Source: Eremomyces bilateralis CBS 781.70
Taxonomy: Eukaryota > Ascomycota > Dothideomycetes > Eremomycetales > Eremomycetaceae
Assembly (NCBI RefSeq): GCF_010015585.1
Contig: NW_022985074.1
Span: forward strand, 930,026 to 994,025
Length of the DNA: 64,000 nucleotides
Direction: 5' to 3'
The notes beneath the pieces are model-generated. The model made no database searches and was not told the DNA's origin. It saw only the letters and a list, made by a program, of their open reading frames with translations. The position numbers and the translations under genes were made by a program. Shown one piece after another: positions 24,777-36,859 of this stretch (positions are counted from its first letter, which is position 1; each line of letters opens with the position of its first letter).

Positions 24777-25462
24777 ATGTTTGCTCCATATCAAGATGCT
24801 CCACCGGAACAAGCCCGGGCGATGTCCCCCCCTCTTCAAGGCACATCTCCTCGCCGAGTTGCTTCCCCTCCAATCTCCCGTCCACTCTCTCCTCCGGTTC
24901 CAACAAGAAGTCCAGTGTCGTATCCCAGGGCCGATGAACAGTCCGGTGGTATAGACCGAGGAAGGGATGCTGTGGATTTGTTCGCCACGAAGCTTGGATT
25001 ACGGATGGACATCGAGGCATGTTTGGCATATCTGTTGCTTCCACCCGCTGGACCCGTCATGCTCCTTGTCTTTGAGAGTTGGAGTGACTATGTGAGGTAT
25101 GTTCTTTCAGGCGTTCATATCCATCTGATAGTTTCACTGACTGTATGACAGGTTCCACGCATGGCAATCAAGTCTCTTATTCGCCTTTCTCTTCGTACGT
25201 CAGCGCTCCATTCTAGAGGATCGCCTTCTCACGATATTAGATCATACACATCATCTTCTCATGGACGAGCATCATATCATATCTCCTTCTCGTTGTGGAT
25301 ATCCTCCTAATAGCGTGGTTGACATATCGCGCATATAGTGATGGTATGTCACCTTATCGCCTGTGTTTGGATCATCTGCTAACCTATTTAGCGGAGACGT
25401 TGGATCGATATCAGATCCCATTCTTTGGACCATTGGCGAGCTCTATCGTTGACGATGAATAG
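24777..25462 (+). CDS. Small UPF0132/DUF4870-like membrane protein
   Basis: Exons 24777-25096, 25152-25194, 25241-25343 and 25392-25462 join in frame with GTATGT/GTACGT donors to give 178 aa. A Pro/Ser-rich cytosolic N-terminus of about 70 residues precedes the domain: GLRMDIEACLAYLLLPPAGPVMLLVFE, SDYVRFHAWQSSLLFAFLF, IIHIIFSWTSIISYLLLVV and LLIAWLTYRAYSD. The motif order (lacking charges in the helices, with VRFHAWQS between the first two) is that of the UPF0132/DUF4870 membrane family of unknown function. The protein ends PFFGPLASSIVDDE. It is divergent from the GH81 gene. Confidence 0.8.
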
Positions 25463-25887
25463 AGTACACATCAAGATACCAAAGAGAGGATTGGTGCCAT
25501 GTCATGCACTTCGAATTGATGATACCCATTTGTATAGTAACGGGATGTGAAGGTTGTTTCACTACCTAAGACCTAAGTAATGAGGCGGAATTATGTAAAT
25601 CTGACAATGCAGTGTCATTTCTCATGGAACGATGTCCTTGGCTGTCAGACCCGGTTGCATGAATAATTCCTGTCTCTTTAGAATTTGTATCGCTTCCCTT
25701 GCACCAAGCTAATCGCACAATCGTTAGCAATTACTCCAAGGATACCAGAACAAAGGTCCCCTATGTTCATGGAATGCCCATGTTACGGGATGCCCATGAG
25801 ACCAACAAGCATAGTCTAGTCAATTTCCGGAGAAGAATCACCCCTCTGTGAGGTCCCTATCAACTTGACGAATCGGAAGCCCCTAGG
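25463..25887. other. Intergenic region between two convergent genes
   Basis: 425 bp of 3' flank between the small membrane protein gene and the DUF7918 gene. Nothing else seen. Confidence 0.5.
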
Positions 25888-27814
25888 TCATAGCTCTTCG
25901 TCCACCGGCTCAATATCCGTGCCTGTCTGAGTCAATGGCTTGGTAGGTTCTTTGGGGAGAATCTTCTCAAACGTCAAAGGAGTTGTGGTTTCGATATCGT
26001 CCACAATTCCCGCAGCACCCGCATCAGAAATACTGGCCCTTTGTCGTTTGAATGGACTGCCGGCGACATCCGTCGACTCTTCCGCCAGCTTGGTTGCCGC
26101 AGTTGTAGGACCCAGAGTCCCATTTCCAACGGTTGGGGAGCCAGCTACCTTCTCTTTGTCTGCCGATTGAGCCCCTGATATAGGTTCAATGTTGACGGTG
26201 GTGCTTGTTGCATCAAGAGATGTGGCGACAGGCTCAGCTGAGTGTTGTCGTTTGAGCTAGGAATGTTAGCGGACACTCGACAGCGCTGTTGGAAGAAGAC
26301 ATACTTTGATTTTTCGCACGCCTTCACTGACACCTTCAAGACGCGCTGCATCCTCAGGACTCAATAGATCTGGTTGTGGATCCTTCTCGTCATCCTCATC
26401 TTCATCCTGGTCATCCTCATCTTCATCGCTCTCCATATCGTCATCTTTTGCGCCATTCTTTCCGGGAATGGACGGTTTAGCATGGGAATCCCGATATCCA
26501 GCGAAGTTTTTGGTTCCGGTTTTCTTGTTGAGCGGCTTCAGATCCCCAAAATCCACCTGTGACCGCCGTTTGGAAGAAGGAGCGGTCGCCTTGGATGGGG
26601 TCGATGTCGGTAGAATGCCCATTTTCTGCAGTTGACCTAAACCATGTATCAGCAACTGATCAAGTAGAGGGTGTGTGATTCTTACGCTGTCCCCTGTATA
26701 GGAACGTGAAGACGGCATATGGTCGATCAGAAGGATCGATGCCGGTCACAGTTTGAGTTGAAATACTCTTGGGATCCAAAGCTTTTGGTTTCGCGAAACT
26801 CGTCGTGTGATCGACATCTGCTTCACTATTCTCTCCACCTTGACTTTGCCCTTCCTCATCATCGTGAACATCGAATTGCGGGCTATATTCGCCTCTCTTG
26901 ATCTCACCTGAAGCAAGGACGCGGAATAATGCGACCTTGATCTGTCCCGCAGCTTCTGGCACGGGCGGATCATCGTCCGAATCGGAGTTGGACGTAAATA
27001 TCGCGTCATCATCCGACAGGGCTTCGACCGGAGCGGAAGTATCTTCACCATATCGCAATACTCCATTCCGTTCCTTGAGCTTTTTTCTCCTAGACTCGAT
27101 GAAGGATTCCAATCCCAAACCCAAGTCCATGCTGTCCATTCCATCTCCATCTCCTTGCTCTTCTTGTTTGATCTTCTCTCTCCGTTCTTGCTTTTCGCGT
27201 CGCTTCCTTTCCAAACGCTGCCTTCGTCGCTCGATTTTCGCGGCTCGATCTTTGTCCTTCCCCTCTAAATCCAATCCGTTGAGCCATCGTTCAAGACCGA
27301 CTTCGCGGAAGATGAAATCGCGCTCGGCAAGCCCTCCACCTTCGGATTCCGGAATTGATACCCATCGGCTGTTCACCCACGTCTCTTCACCACGTCGAAG
27401 AAGGGTCGCAACTTCTTCCTTTGGGCGACCATCGAAATAGATGTATGCCGCGATGGTTTCGTTCGGATTGGAGGTGATTGGAACATAAGGTCCAACAGCG
27501 GGACCCGAGCTGGGAGTAGACTTCTCGCCGTAGCCAGGTAATCCGCTCACAAGCTTCGGTCGAGGATATGGGTTATCTGCGGTTGGTTTCGGAGTGCTGT
27601 ATGGTACCGTTTGACCTGGTGTCAGTAATGTGATACTGATCATGAACTTCGACTGCTCGGGTCGATTGGTTGTGGAGTCTTTGGGTATCGTTGGTGGAGG
27701 AACCGGAATGTAGGCGGTAATTCTCCTATGCTTCGTTTGACGTTGAATGGAATACTCTGGCAAAGGTCCATCCGGAGTATGAACCGACACGGCGAGTCCA
27801 AGAAAGCAGGGCAT
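25888..27814 (-). CDS. DUF7918 fungal protein with acidic and basic low-complexity tail
   Basis: Minus-strand exons 27814-26686, 26636-26305 and 26256-25888 (introns of 49 and 48 nt) give 609 aa. The N-terminal ~190 residues (MPCFLGLAVSVHTPDGPLPE, then RITAYIPVPPP, YIYFDGRPKEEVATLLRRG) are the fungal DUF7918 domain, which has no known activity. A conserved block YAVFTFLYRGQ then spans the first splice junction. Between them is a very basic helix (ERRRQRLERKRREKQERREK) followed by acidic stretches; a second acidic run (DMESDEDEDDQDEDEDD) lies in exon 2. A short KRQ-rich segment near the end could be a nuclear localisation signal. Function unknown; a nuclear location is inferred from composition only. 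Confidence 0.78.
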
Positions 27815-28373
27815 GGTGATGTGTGATCAACTGAGCTATGCGGCAAAGAAAGTTGCAGATAAGATCCGCGGATGTTTCGGAGGCGTGGATTCAATCGCAT
27901 GTAGTCCACTGGCTCTATTGGGATAACCAACGTGCTTCTAAGTCTTCTGGAGTCTCGTAGGCTTCAACCCCGCCTTGTGACGCGGTCACTCAACCGCGTC
28001 TTGGTATCGGGAGCAAGGATTTTGGAATAATATCTTCAGAAGGAAGGGCAGAAGGAAGAGCTGCGTGCAAAAAACGTGAAGAAGGGCGCCTATCCGGGTA
28101 AAGTCGAGCGATATAGATTCTGTGAGAAGCTGATTCTGTGATTTTGACATGAGAATCCAAAGGAGCTCTGAATCGACAGTCGGTGCCAAGACGCGCTAAA
28201 CCTATTTAGGTCATCGTGACCTGGACGCTGGAGCCAACACGCTCAATATCACAATGGATGTTCAACCTCACCAATGTCTTTTGAATCTTCTATCGGTATT
28301 ATGGTATCGGTTATGCCAAATTCAGGAGATTATTGACATTTTTGCACTTCATGGTCTTATAAAAGCTACCATA
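27815..28373. other. Intergenic region between divergent genes
   Basis: About 560 bp between the divergent DUF7918 and HAD genes, presumably holding both promoters. No other feature recognised. Confidence 0.5.
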
Positions 28374-29481
28374 ATGGCTCGAACACGCCGAAATCTTCTC
28401 CTGGGTTTGGACGCCTTTGGAACCCTCTTCACACCGAAAAAGTCCATAGCAGTTCAGTATGCGGATGTTGCCCGGTCATATGGGTTGGGGGGAATTGTCG
28501 AAAATGACCTCGACCGTTGTTTTCGAAAAGGTTGATCTTCTGTATGTCGAACAAGTCGGACGTCGCTGAAGCTTGGAAGCCTTTCAGAAACATTCCAATA
28601 GATTCCCAAATTACGGGAAACGTAGCGGCATGAATGCTACGAAATGGTGGGCGAATGTAATCTATCCTACCTTTGAGCTGCCCACCTTGAATCTGAGTAC
28701 CATTTCTCAGAGTCACTGTTTTGCCGTTAAGTCTACACTTTTCCTCTGCCAGACTGACAGTCGCCCACAGGTTATCACCTCGACTTTCCAATGTTTGCCA
28801 AGTTGGAATGAAAAATCGCCTCCGCCGGAGCTGGTTGAAGCTATTTTACATCGTTTCTCATCTTCAGAGGGTTACCAGCTTTTCCCGGATGTCCTACCCT
28901 TCTTCAAAATGTTACGGAACCGGGCATCCGAGGACACATCCACAGTGTGGCCGTGGAATCAGACCGTCGTTGGTATCATCTCGAACTCAGATGATCGGAT
29001 CATTGGTGTGTTGAAAAGTTTCGGTTTAACAGTTGCTTCTCTCCGTGGCACACCCAATCTTGAGAAGAGCCGGACAAACAGTGAAGGGTCCTCTGACATT
29101 TCCTTCATGGCGTTATCGTATGATGTGGGGGCAGAAAAGCCATCGAGATCGATCTTCAACACTGCCGAGAGACTCGCCTTTGAGACAATACACGATCTCG
29201 AAGCCGGGGCAGGTGCTGATAGTTCGCTATCCGATTGGGACAAAGTTTATGTCGGAGACGACATCAACAAGGACGTGGTTGGTGCTTTAAATTCAGGATG
29301 GAAGGCCGCCCTGATCCAAAGAGATTTGACTGATGAAGGAACAACGAATGATCGAAAGGCGATGCGATTGATGGATTGGTCCGACCTAGGAATCCAACCG
29401 GATGGGCCAATCGCATCTCGCAAAGTTCCGCTACTAAACGATCTCAGGGGCATATCTCGGATGCAAATTCTCCGCGATTGA
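28374..29481 (+). CDS. HAD-superfamily hydrolase
   Basis: Exons 28374-28530 and 28580-29481 join as ...DRCFRK-AFQKHSNRF..., giving 352 aa from MARTRRNLLL. HAD motifs are visible: motif I LLGLDAFGTLF (nucleophile Asp13; the usual second Asp is replaced by Phe as in the HDHD3-like group), motif II GIISNSDDR, motif III Lys in GAEKPSRSIF, and motif IV YVGDDINKDVVGA. A cap-like helical region sits between motifs I and II (NYGKRSGMNATKWWANVIYP). About 40 residues after VIYPTF lack counterparts in the relatives I remember; an in-frame intron may exist there (a GTTAAG...CACAG stretch of 45 nt ending at about 28770 is the best candidate). Substrate unknown. Probably cytosolic. Confidence 0.82.
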
Positions 29482-30129
29482 TCATTGTTAAGCGTACGGC
29501 ATACCTCATTAGGACACAGACGCCCACCTTCACTACCTCAACGATGGTATTTCGTTAGCCAAACAACCAGGAATCACGTTCTTGACTTCTAGTTGTAAAG
29601 CAACATATCGGCTCGTGGCTCTGCTGTCTAGTCTGTTCGTATATCATGTCCTCGGCCGCAATGCAAGAATTAGTGCCTCAGTGGTAGAGCAGGAGTTCAG
29701 ATTTGATCCTGCTCTATGGCTTGACGTAGGATATCCCTTCATCCGAGCGTTGGAACAGTAGCCTGCAATGGATTAATCTTGGGGTTTCAATTGGACGTTT
29801 CCCACCAACTTCCTGTATCCCCACTATCGCTGAGAGGCCCTTGGGAATGTGCATCAACGCGAGATTGTATTGACAGTAAGTTATGTCGAATCAGAATTGG
29901 GAAACACAGACTGATGATATTATATAGTGACAATCAGCAATACTATACAGCGACTCAACGATAGAGGGCGGATATGAACAGATTAAAGCATCCTCGTCAT
30001 GTTCAGGAGTCCCACGAATTCCACTCCCCGAAATCCCCAGCGACGATCCAATTCGATCCGCGATGAACGATTGCGTCTTGCATGGAAGACTCGCAATCAC
30101 ATCTTTTGGAGACGATAAGATACCCCATT
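29482..30129. other. Intergenic region between convergent genes with a tRNA-like hairpin
   Basis: About 650 bp. Near 29676-29720 lies a hairpin with arms GAGCAGG/CCTGCTC inside a sequence resembling a tRNA D-arm (CTCAGTGGTAGAGC) but lacking the remainder of a cloverleaf. No gene recognised. Confidence 0.45.
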
Positions 30130-31448
30130 CTACGATCTAGCCAGGCGACCACTCCGTCGAGGTCGGCCGGATTCCGTCGCGGCCGGTTTCTTCGGCTTCT
30201 CTTTCTTCTGCCCACTCTTCTCCTGAGCCGGCCTTCCTCTTTTCTTCTTTGAGCTTTCATCGTTAGTTCCGGATGAATCCGTCCTCTGCTTCTTTGCTGC
30301 GGGTTTTTCTTCCTTTTCACCCTGGGCTTCCGAGCGTGTCCCATTGACATCCTCCACATCTCGCTTCTCGCCGGTCTTTGGGGTTTTCCCAGTTTCAATG
30401 CTCGGGCCGGCTCCAATTTGGTGTGGAAGCCCGCCAGACATGCTCACATCCTCTTTATCCGTCTCCTCCGCAGGCTTGGCCTCTGAAATGTCTACTACTC
30501 TTTCTACGAAAGTTGCCTCAGGGACTGTCTTAACCCTTTCCTCGAAAGTTTCCTTGACCACCTCGGACCATTCTTCATCATTATCGGTCGTCTCAATCAC
30601 AGATCTCTCTGCAGGCTTGGGGGGCAAGTTTCCCACCGGCTTTTCCATGATAGGTTGCTCGGGCATTGTCTCAGTCCTTTCCTCGAACGTTTCCTCGAGC
30701 CTTTCCTCGGACCATTCTTCATCTTTATCGGCCGTTTCATCCACAGGTCTCTCCGCAGGTTTGGCCGGTAAAATTCCCACTGGATTTTCCACGAGAGGTT
30801 CAGGCATTGTTCCCAGCCTTTCTTCGAATTTTTCCTCAAGTTTCTCCTCGGACAATTCCTCTAGGGGCTGGCCGGGCCTTTCCTGGGACATTTCCATGGT
30901 TTGCTCGAGAATTTTCTCCAGTATTTCCTCCGACTTCCCCTGCTCCTTGTCATCCAACTCATCGGAGGTGTGACCATTTGCTTTTTGCTCAATTTCAAGT
31001 TCATGAGCTCGCTTGAAAACGTCGCTGCCGGGTCGGGCAATGCGAATTGCAGGATCATCCAGATCGACATCCCGGCTGATAGTGTCGCCTTGGTTTGATT
31101 GAAGGGCAAGTTCGGCTTCTCTAAGGACATCTGCGCCTTGCCCGGAGGGCTCTCCCCCACCCCATTTCCAGGAGGCTGTACCATTGCCATGTCAGTCTTT
31201 GTGCGAGAAACCACGCAGGATTGTGAATAGAGAACATTGCAGCTTGCGGGGGGTAGGGAGGAGATGGTACGATGAACAGACACGCCCCAGAAGTTGCGCT
31301 ACTCTTGAGCATGTTTGCGCGACCATAGAAGTCTAGGCGATGGTTTTCGCAAAGTCTCAAAGTCATCGACCCAATTGGGAAGTATCACTGTGTGATAACA
31401 TGCAAAAGACTCACCTTGGTTACCCGTTTCAATAGTATAGTCCGACAT
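30130..31448 (-). CDS. Acidic repeat protein with AT-hook and basic C-terminus
   Basis: Minus-strand exons 31448-31415 and 31175-30130 are joined across a 239-nt intron (GTGAGT donor, GTACAG acceptor), giving 359 aa starting MSDYTIETGNQASWKWGGGE. The N-terminal ~90 residues (GADVLREAELALQSNQGDTI, DVDLDDPAIRIARPGSDVFK) look conserved and folded; I do not recognise the family. The middle consists of about three degenerate repeats of roughly 45 residues with cores EEWSEERLEETFEER and EKPVGNLPPKPAERS. The tail is Lys/Arg-rich with KKKRGRPAQEK, an AT-hook core, and ends GRPRRSGRLARS. A nuclear, chromatin-associated role is inferred from the AT-hook. The first intron is unusually long for this window. 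Transcribed away from the UTP21 gene. Confidence 0.75.
30478..30880 (-). repeat. In-frame degenerate protein repeat inside the AT-hook gene
   Basis: Three imperfect units of about 135 bp encode EE-rich/PxxPAER segments, with the two central units (about 30570-30840) the most alike. Confidence 0.65.
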
Positions 31449-32364
31449 GGTTCCTTGATGTTGTATGAAGAGGTTGATGGATGTGAGAAGAAGATTGTCG
31501 CACCGAGGGAGGTTGCGGTCGCTTTGCGACTCGTTACGTCAGCGAGTCACCACGAACCGGATGGACAACGGATATGTAGAAGCTCCGGTGGGGATGAATG
31601 GGTTCCCTGTAGTGGTCGTCACTCAACTTTGAGACGGCTTGATGGCTCTGATGTCATTCTTAAACGGGAAGATTTGAAGGCATATTTGGGACGAGATTTG
31701 TATAAATATCTTGACTCGTACTGCGTATGGATAAACTGAAGCAAAAGCTTGTGATTGATGTCCTGCTTCCTTGCCACACATCTGATACATCCACAAAACA
31801 GCTTGAAGCTTCCAGTTAGTTCAGTTGGCAGCCGATCAGATGCTTTGGCATCAAAATGTGGCTTAAACCGGCATTCTTGCGTCATGATTGGCTGTTGATC
31901 GTGATGATTTGCGGAGAACCCTGCCTGGAGCTTCCATTTGGTTTAATTCTCGACACTGGAAATGGTAGAACTCAGGTACCTGCGTCCTGCAGCATTCCAA
32001 ATTGAAAAATTCCCGCTCATCAACGGAACATTGTAATTTGTAGCCATATCACATTGGAGTTGAGCCACTGTTCATACAAAACGGAAGTTTCATTTTCACG
32101 TTGTTAGGCAGTTTGTTGATGTTAGATGAAGCATCCAAACGTCATTGTAGAGAATGATGTCGGAGGGTCGAGTGGAACAAGGCGTCAAGGTGTCAAGGCC
32201 ATAAGAACAGGCATCGAGGCAGCAAATTGAAGATTTCGCGGTAAATCTTCGGTGAAATGTACCAACTTCGTCGCATCCCAAAATAATTTCCAAGTGCCAA
32301 AGTCTCTGAAGGACGTTATTTCAAACCGCCGATTTATAACAATCGGCTACCTAAAGCTGACTTT
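31449..32364. other. Intergenic region between divergent AT-hook gene and UTP21
   Basis: About 900 bp between divergent genes, presumed bidirectional promoter region. No repeat or RNA gene seen. Confidence 0.5.
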
Positions 32365-35300
32365 ATGGTCTCAATGTCTATGACTTCCAGCTCACAGGTT
32401 ATAAATGGGCATGGTTCCCTTGAGCGCCCTGCCAAAAGGACCAAAATCCATGTCAATGACAGCGATGGACCGAAGAGCTCTTATCCTGCCACTGGAAGAA
32501 TATTTGCGCCATTTCGAGTTCGTACTTGTTCCTTTATAAAATAATTTTACGATACTAACTGCCGCAGACAATAGGTCTAGTATCTCCTACATCGGTCCCG
32601 TTCACCTCCATTCCGCTCGGGAAAACGACGTTTCAAATCACCACTTCAACCGGAAACAGTCTCCAGACCTACGACTTGAGGAAAGGGCTCGCACTCCAAT
32701 TCATTACTCGACCTCGGACGCCTCAGCATATCACAACTTCGTTGGCATGGAAGGATCGAATATTCGCTGCATGGGGAGGAGACTCACCTGGGACCAGTCG
32801 AGGAATCTGGGTCTTCAAACGAGGGAAAAGAATACAAGAAGTGGATATCCCTGTCAAGTTCCAGGAAAACATCCGTCAGCTATGCATATTCGGTGACTGG
32901 ATGGTTGGATGCTGTGACACCACTATCGAAATCTGGACAATTGCAACTCTGGAACATTATACCTCCCTGACGTCCCCATATTCGGTTCAGGGTGGAGTAA
33001 GCTATACTGGCGGTATCTGCAATATGCCCACGTATGTGAACAAGATTTTTGCCGGGAAAACGGATGGGAGTGTGGAAATATGGAATGTCAAAAGCGGAAA
33101 ATTGCTGTACACCATACTGCCGGAAACCTCTGAACTCGGAGCGGTTACCATGATGGAGCCAACACCAACTCTGGGACTGATTGCCATTGGATATCAATCA
33201 GGGGCTATCGCCATCCACGATATCCACACCGACACTGGCCTAATGCTTTTAAGCACGGGTTCAAACACGGCACCGATTACGACCATTTCCTTCCGAAGTG
33301 ATGGGATCGGAGCTGGAGATGATGGGACGCTACCCGGAGTGATGGCAACGGCATCTAGTCAAAGCGGTGATGTCACACTCTGGGACCTGAACCAGGGTGG
33401 TCGGAGGAAGGGCGTTCTACGAGCGGCACATGGTTCACCAGATGCAGGGCGTGGCGTTCCTGGAGGCATCAGCAAACTCGAGTTTCTACAAGGTCAAGCA
33501 GTTATGGTGACAACCGGCCTGGACAATTCTCTCAAAACTTGGATCTTCGATGAAACGCCGTTCTCACCGATTCCTCGACCTCTCCATGCACGAAGCGGAC
33601 ACGCAGGTCCAGTCGCATGTCTCAACTTCCTTCCAACCCCAGCCGATGGCGCCGATGTTGAAGGAAAGTGGTTGATGAGTGCTGGAAAAGATCGTAGTTT
33701 GTGGGGATGGAGTCTCCGAAAAGATTCCCAGAGTGTGGAGCTAAGCCAAGGCAGCATCATCAAGAAGGCAAAAAAGCTTGGTGTCTCGGGAGGCCCATCC
33801 AACTCAAATTTACGCTTCGAAGATCTCAAGGCTCCACCGATCAGCTGTATGGCTTGTTCGCTGAACAGAGACGGAGGCATTGGTGCGATGCCTGGAACGA
33901 AGAATATATGGAACCTTCCAGGACAATCGAAAGGCAAGTCCAGCACAGCCGATAGCAGTTCGACGGGCTGGGAAAGTATTGTCACTGGACATGAGGGTGA
34001 CCGATTCGCAAGGACATGGTTTTGGGGGAGAAAGCGAGCCGGCCGATGGAAGTTTGAGACTGGTGACAAGTCTCCGGTTACTGCCGTGACGGTCTCGCCA
34101 TGTGGCACTTTTGCCTTGATTGGTTCTTCCAGTGGAGGCATTGACATGTTCAACCTCCAATCCGGCAGCCATAGAAGACGGTTTCCACCAAAATTGACAT
34201 CCACTCAAGCACAAAGGCTTGCTGCTCAAAGATCGTCGAACATAGCGAACGGTCGAAACCAGTATGAAAGAGGAGAAGGAAAGCATACCCAGGCGGTATC
34301 GGGAATCATTGTTGATCCTTTGAACCAAAAGGTCATCAGCTGCGGCTTGGATGGGAAGTTGAAATTCTGGGAATTCAGTACCGGCATTCTCCTTCATCAG
34401 ATGGAATGGGCATCTTCGATTCTGGCGATACGACACCAACCTGCCACCGACCTGATTGCCGTGAGCTGCAATGAGGCATGCATCAGAATCGTTGATTTTG
34501 AGACGAAGAAGACGATCCGAGAACTCCGGACTGCTGGGAATACAGTCCAAGATTTTTGTTTCTCCAACGATGCTCGCTGGCTGGTTGCTGCATGCTCGGA
34601 TTCAACGATTCGAATCTGGGATCTACCAACGGGTCATCTCATTGATGCTCTTAGAACACCCAGTCTGTGTCTTGCTCTTGCGTTCTCACCTACTGGGGAG
34701 TATCTCGCAACCGCGTTTGCAGACACTGTTGGGGTTGACGTTTGGACGAATCGGACATTGTTCACTCAAGTTCCAACACACCAGATTTCCGAGGATGAGA
34801 TCGCACGCATAGACGTGCCCAGTAGGTCTGGAGGTGTGGGTCTTCTTGAGTCTGCCTATCAACCACAGGAATCTGGCGAGGTGCCGTCCGGCGCTCAAGT
34901 CAACCTGGAGCAACTCAGTTCCGACTTGATGACATTGTCATTAGTGCCGAAACCCCGATGGCAGACATTGCTCAATCTTGATGTCATTCGAGAACGCAAT
35001 CGACCGAAGGAAGCACCAAAGCGTCCAGAGAAGGCTCCATTCTTCCTGCCTTCAATCACAGACACGAAAGCAGATGCCATGGCCATTGAACCTGTCCGTG
35101 ATTCTCGTATTGCTGGTGCGAACTTATCGGTCAAAGTTCGAGGAGCGGATCCGATTGCGAACATGCATGGCGTGCTTCTTTCAGCGCAGACTCAACAATT
35201 CGAAGATGCGTACATCGATGTGGTCTCGTGTCTTTCACAACTACCACCATCTGCAGCAGACGTGGCAATTCGGTCACTTTCTCCGTCGCCTCCGTACTCG

Positions 35301-35543
35301 GAGCTGACCACATTCGTGACTGTTCTTGATTGGAGACTCAAGCAACGAAAAGATTTTGAGCTGTGTCTTGTATGGATGCGAGTCTTCTTGCGGTGTCATG
35401 GAGCGGTGATTGCCGAAGAAGGTCCAGACACGGTACGCGAGACACTCAGGGAATGGATCGATACATTGGAAAAGGAGGACAATCGTGTCAGGGATTTGGT
35501 GTCATTTTGCAACGGGATCGGCAATTGGGTACGGGGTCCGTAG
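32365..35543 (+). CDS. UTP21: U3 snoRNA-associated protein UTP21 (WDR36 homolog)
   Basis: SSU processome subunit required for early 18S pre-rRNA processing in the nucleolus. Exons 32365-32517 and 32568-35543 join in frame at FAPFR-TIGLVSPTSV, giving 1042 aa. Multiple WD40 repeats form two beta-propellers through about residue 750, with family signatures such as LGLIAIGYQSGAIAIHDI, SAGKDRSLWGWSLR and WLVAACSDSTIRIWDLPTG. The C-terminal Utp21 domain begins around LSLVPKPRWQTLLNLDVIR and contains APFFLPS; this is what distinguishes UTP21 from other WD40 proteins. The start MVSMSMTSS was chosen because the frame gives the conserved N-terminal PAKRTKI and GRIFAPFR. Length fits fungal UTP21. Convergent with the RNPS1-like gene, 215 bp apart. 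Confidence 0.93.
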
Positions 35544-35758
35544 TGGATCTCACACTTGTAGCATCAACGGATTAATACTGCTTGTTCATAGGAGCAGTCT
35601 CTTGCGAGCCCGTCGGCTGATAATACTAGTACAGATCCAGCCAACCATACGTGAGTACAATGTAGTGCCACGCTTTTCTGATCCTTCCTCTGCACCCACA
35701 ACTGTTTTCACAAGTTACGCCATTGTCAACTGCCATCTGTACGCCATCAAGCCCAAGG

Positions 35759-36859
35759 TCATCTCCTACGACCGAAATCCCGCTCTCGGCTTCGGCTAGG
35801 ACTGCGACTGCGACTACCGTAGCTACTATAGCTAGGACTTCGCCTTCTCCTTGGTCCACCTCCACCTCTTGGAGGACTATCTCTGCGCCCAAAACCTCCC
35901 CGTCTACGAGGCGGGGATCTCGATGGAGATCGTGAACTGTATGAACGGCTTCGGCTTCGACGAGGACTACGACGTGGGCTTCGTGGTCGAGACAATGATC
36001 TTCTTCCCCCTCGCACCCAAGTATCTGCGCCTGGTCCGGGTCCCGGTCTTCCATAGCGTCCCGGTGGAGGTCCGAAAGGAGATCGACGACGGGGAGGCGG
36101 TGACCTGAAGCGTCCAGGACCAGAAGGTGGGGGACGAAAGGGCGGACCAGGTCGAGAATCGTAACGATCGAAAGGTGGAGGTACGCGTCGCGGGGGTGGA
36201 GATGGAGAGAATCGTCGACGAGGGAGAACGATGGAAACCGATATCACTGCTCCATCTAGTTGAGCCTCATGCATGTTTGCAATCGCTGTGTCCGCGGAAC
36301 CCGTCGAATTGAATGTAATGTATGCCGTTCCACGGTTCGTCATGACTAGGAACGTTAGTGGAGTGCAAGGGCTCCAGATTGTGACGTACATTGTCGGTTG
36401 ATTGGAAGGTCAAGCTCCTGAATGCTGCCATAGGCGCCAAAGATTTCTCGCAAGTGTTCTGCGTTGACGTTTTTAGTGAGCTTCTCAACCACAATCTTAT
36501 GAGTGTTAGCATTATTGAAGCTATGAGATAGTCGCTTGAAGACGCACCTTGGCACTTCTTGGTGGAGATATATGACCCCTTGGGCTCCTTGAATATGATC
36601 GTCTTCGTTCATGATCTCCGCTGTAACTCCGACCTCGTGAAACACTACGCGTGTTGCTGCGTCTTGTGCCATTTCCCCGACCCAATCGTTCGCTACGCGG
36701 TGTATATGAGCGGGATCGCGATCGGGATCGCGGTGAGAGGGAGCGACGCGGTAGGGGCGCGTGATTTGACGCTGAGCGGGAACGCGACCTGTCTCGCGAC
36801 ATTGACCGTCCTCGTGATGGGGTCCTGGAAGGACTTCTGGATCGAGACGCTGAAGGCAT
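35759..36859 (-). CDS. RNPS1-like SR protein (RRM with RS domains)
   Basis: Minus-strand exons 36859-36548, 36495-36390 and 36345-35759 give 334 aa starting MPSASRSRSPSRTPSRGRS. An RS-rich N-terminus (~95 residues) precedes a single RRM: KIVVEKLTKNVNAEHLREIF, IQELDLPINRQFMTNRGTAY and FNSTGSADTAIANMHEAQL. The DLPINRQFMTNRGTAY stretch, built only after splicing, is diagnostic of RNPS1, a splicing activator and exon-junction-complex peripheral factor. The C-terminal half is rich in Pro, Gly, Arg and Ser (RRRSPFGPPPGRYGRPGPGP and RS dipeptides), ending RERDFGRRR. Introns are 52 and 44 nt. Probable role is nuclear mRNA processing. Confidence 0.9.

Noticed and set aside
29664-29725. A second tRNA gene
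   Set aside because: It has a D-arm-like CTCAGTGGTAGAGC and a hairpin but lacks an acceptor stem, a proper anticodon arm and a T-arm at the right spacing.
30344-30973. 209-residue Ser-rich frame on the plus strand
   Set aside because: Antisense shadow of the acidic AT-hook protein; composition follows directly from Glu codons on the other strand.
33494-34550. Long minus-strand frames of 236 and 246 residues
   Set aside because: Antisense to UTP21 WD40 coding sequence, with no family resemblance.
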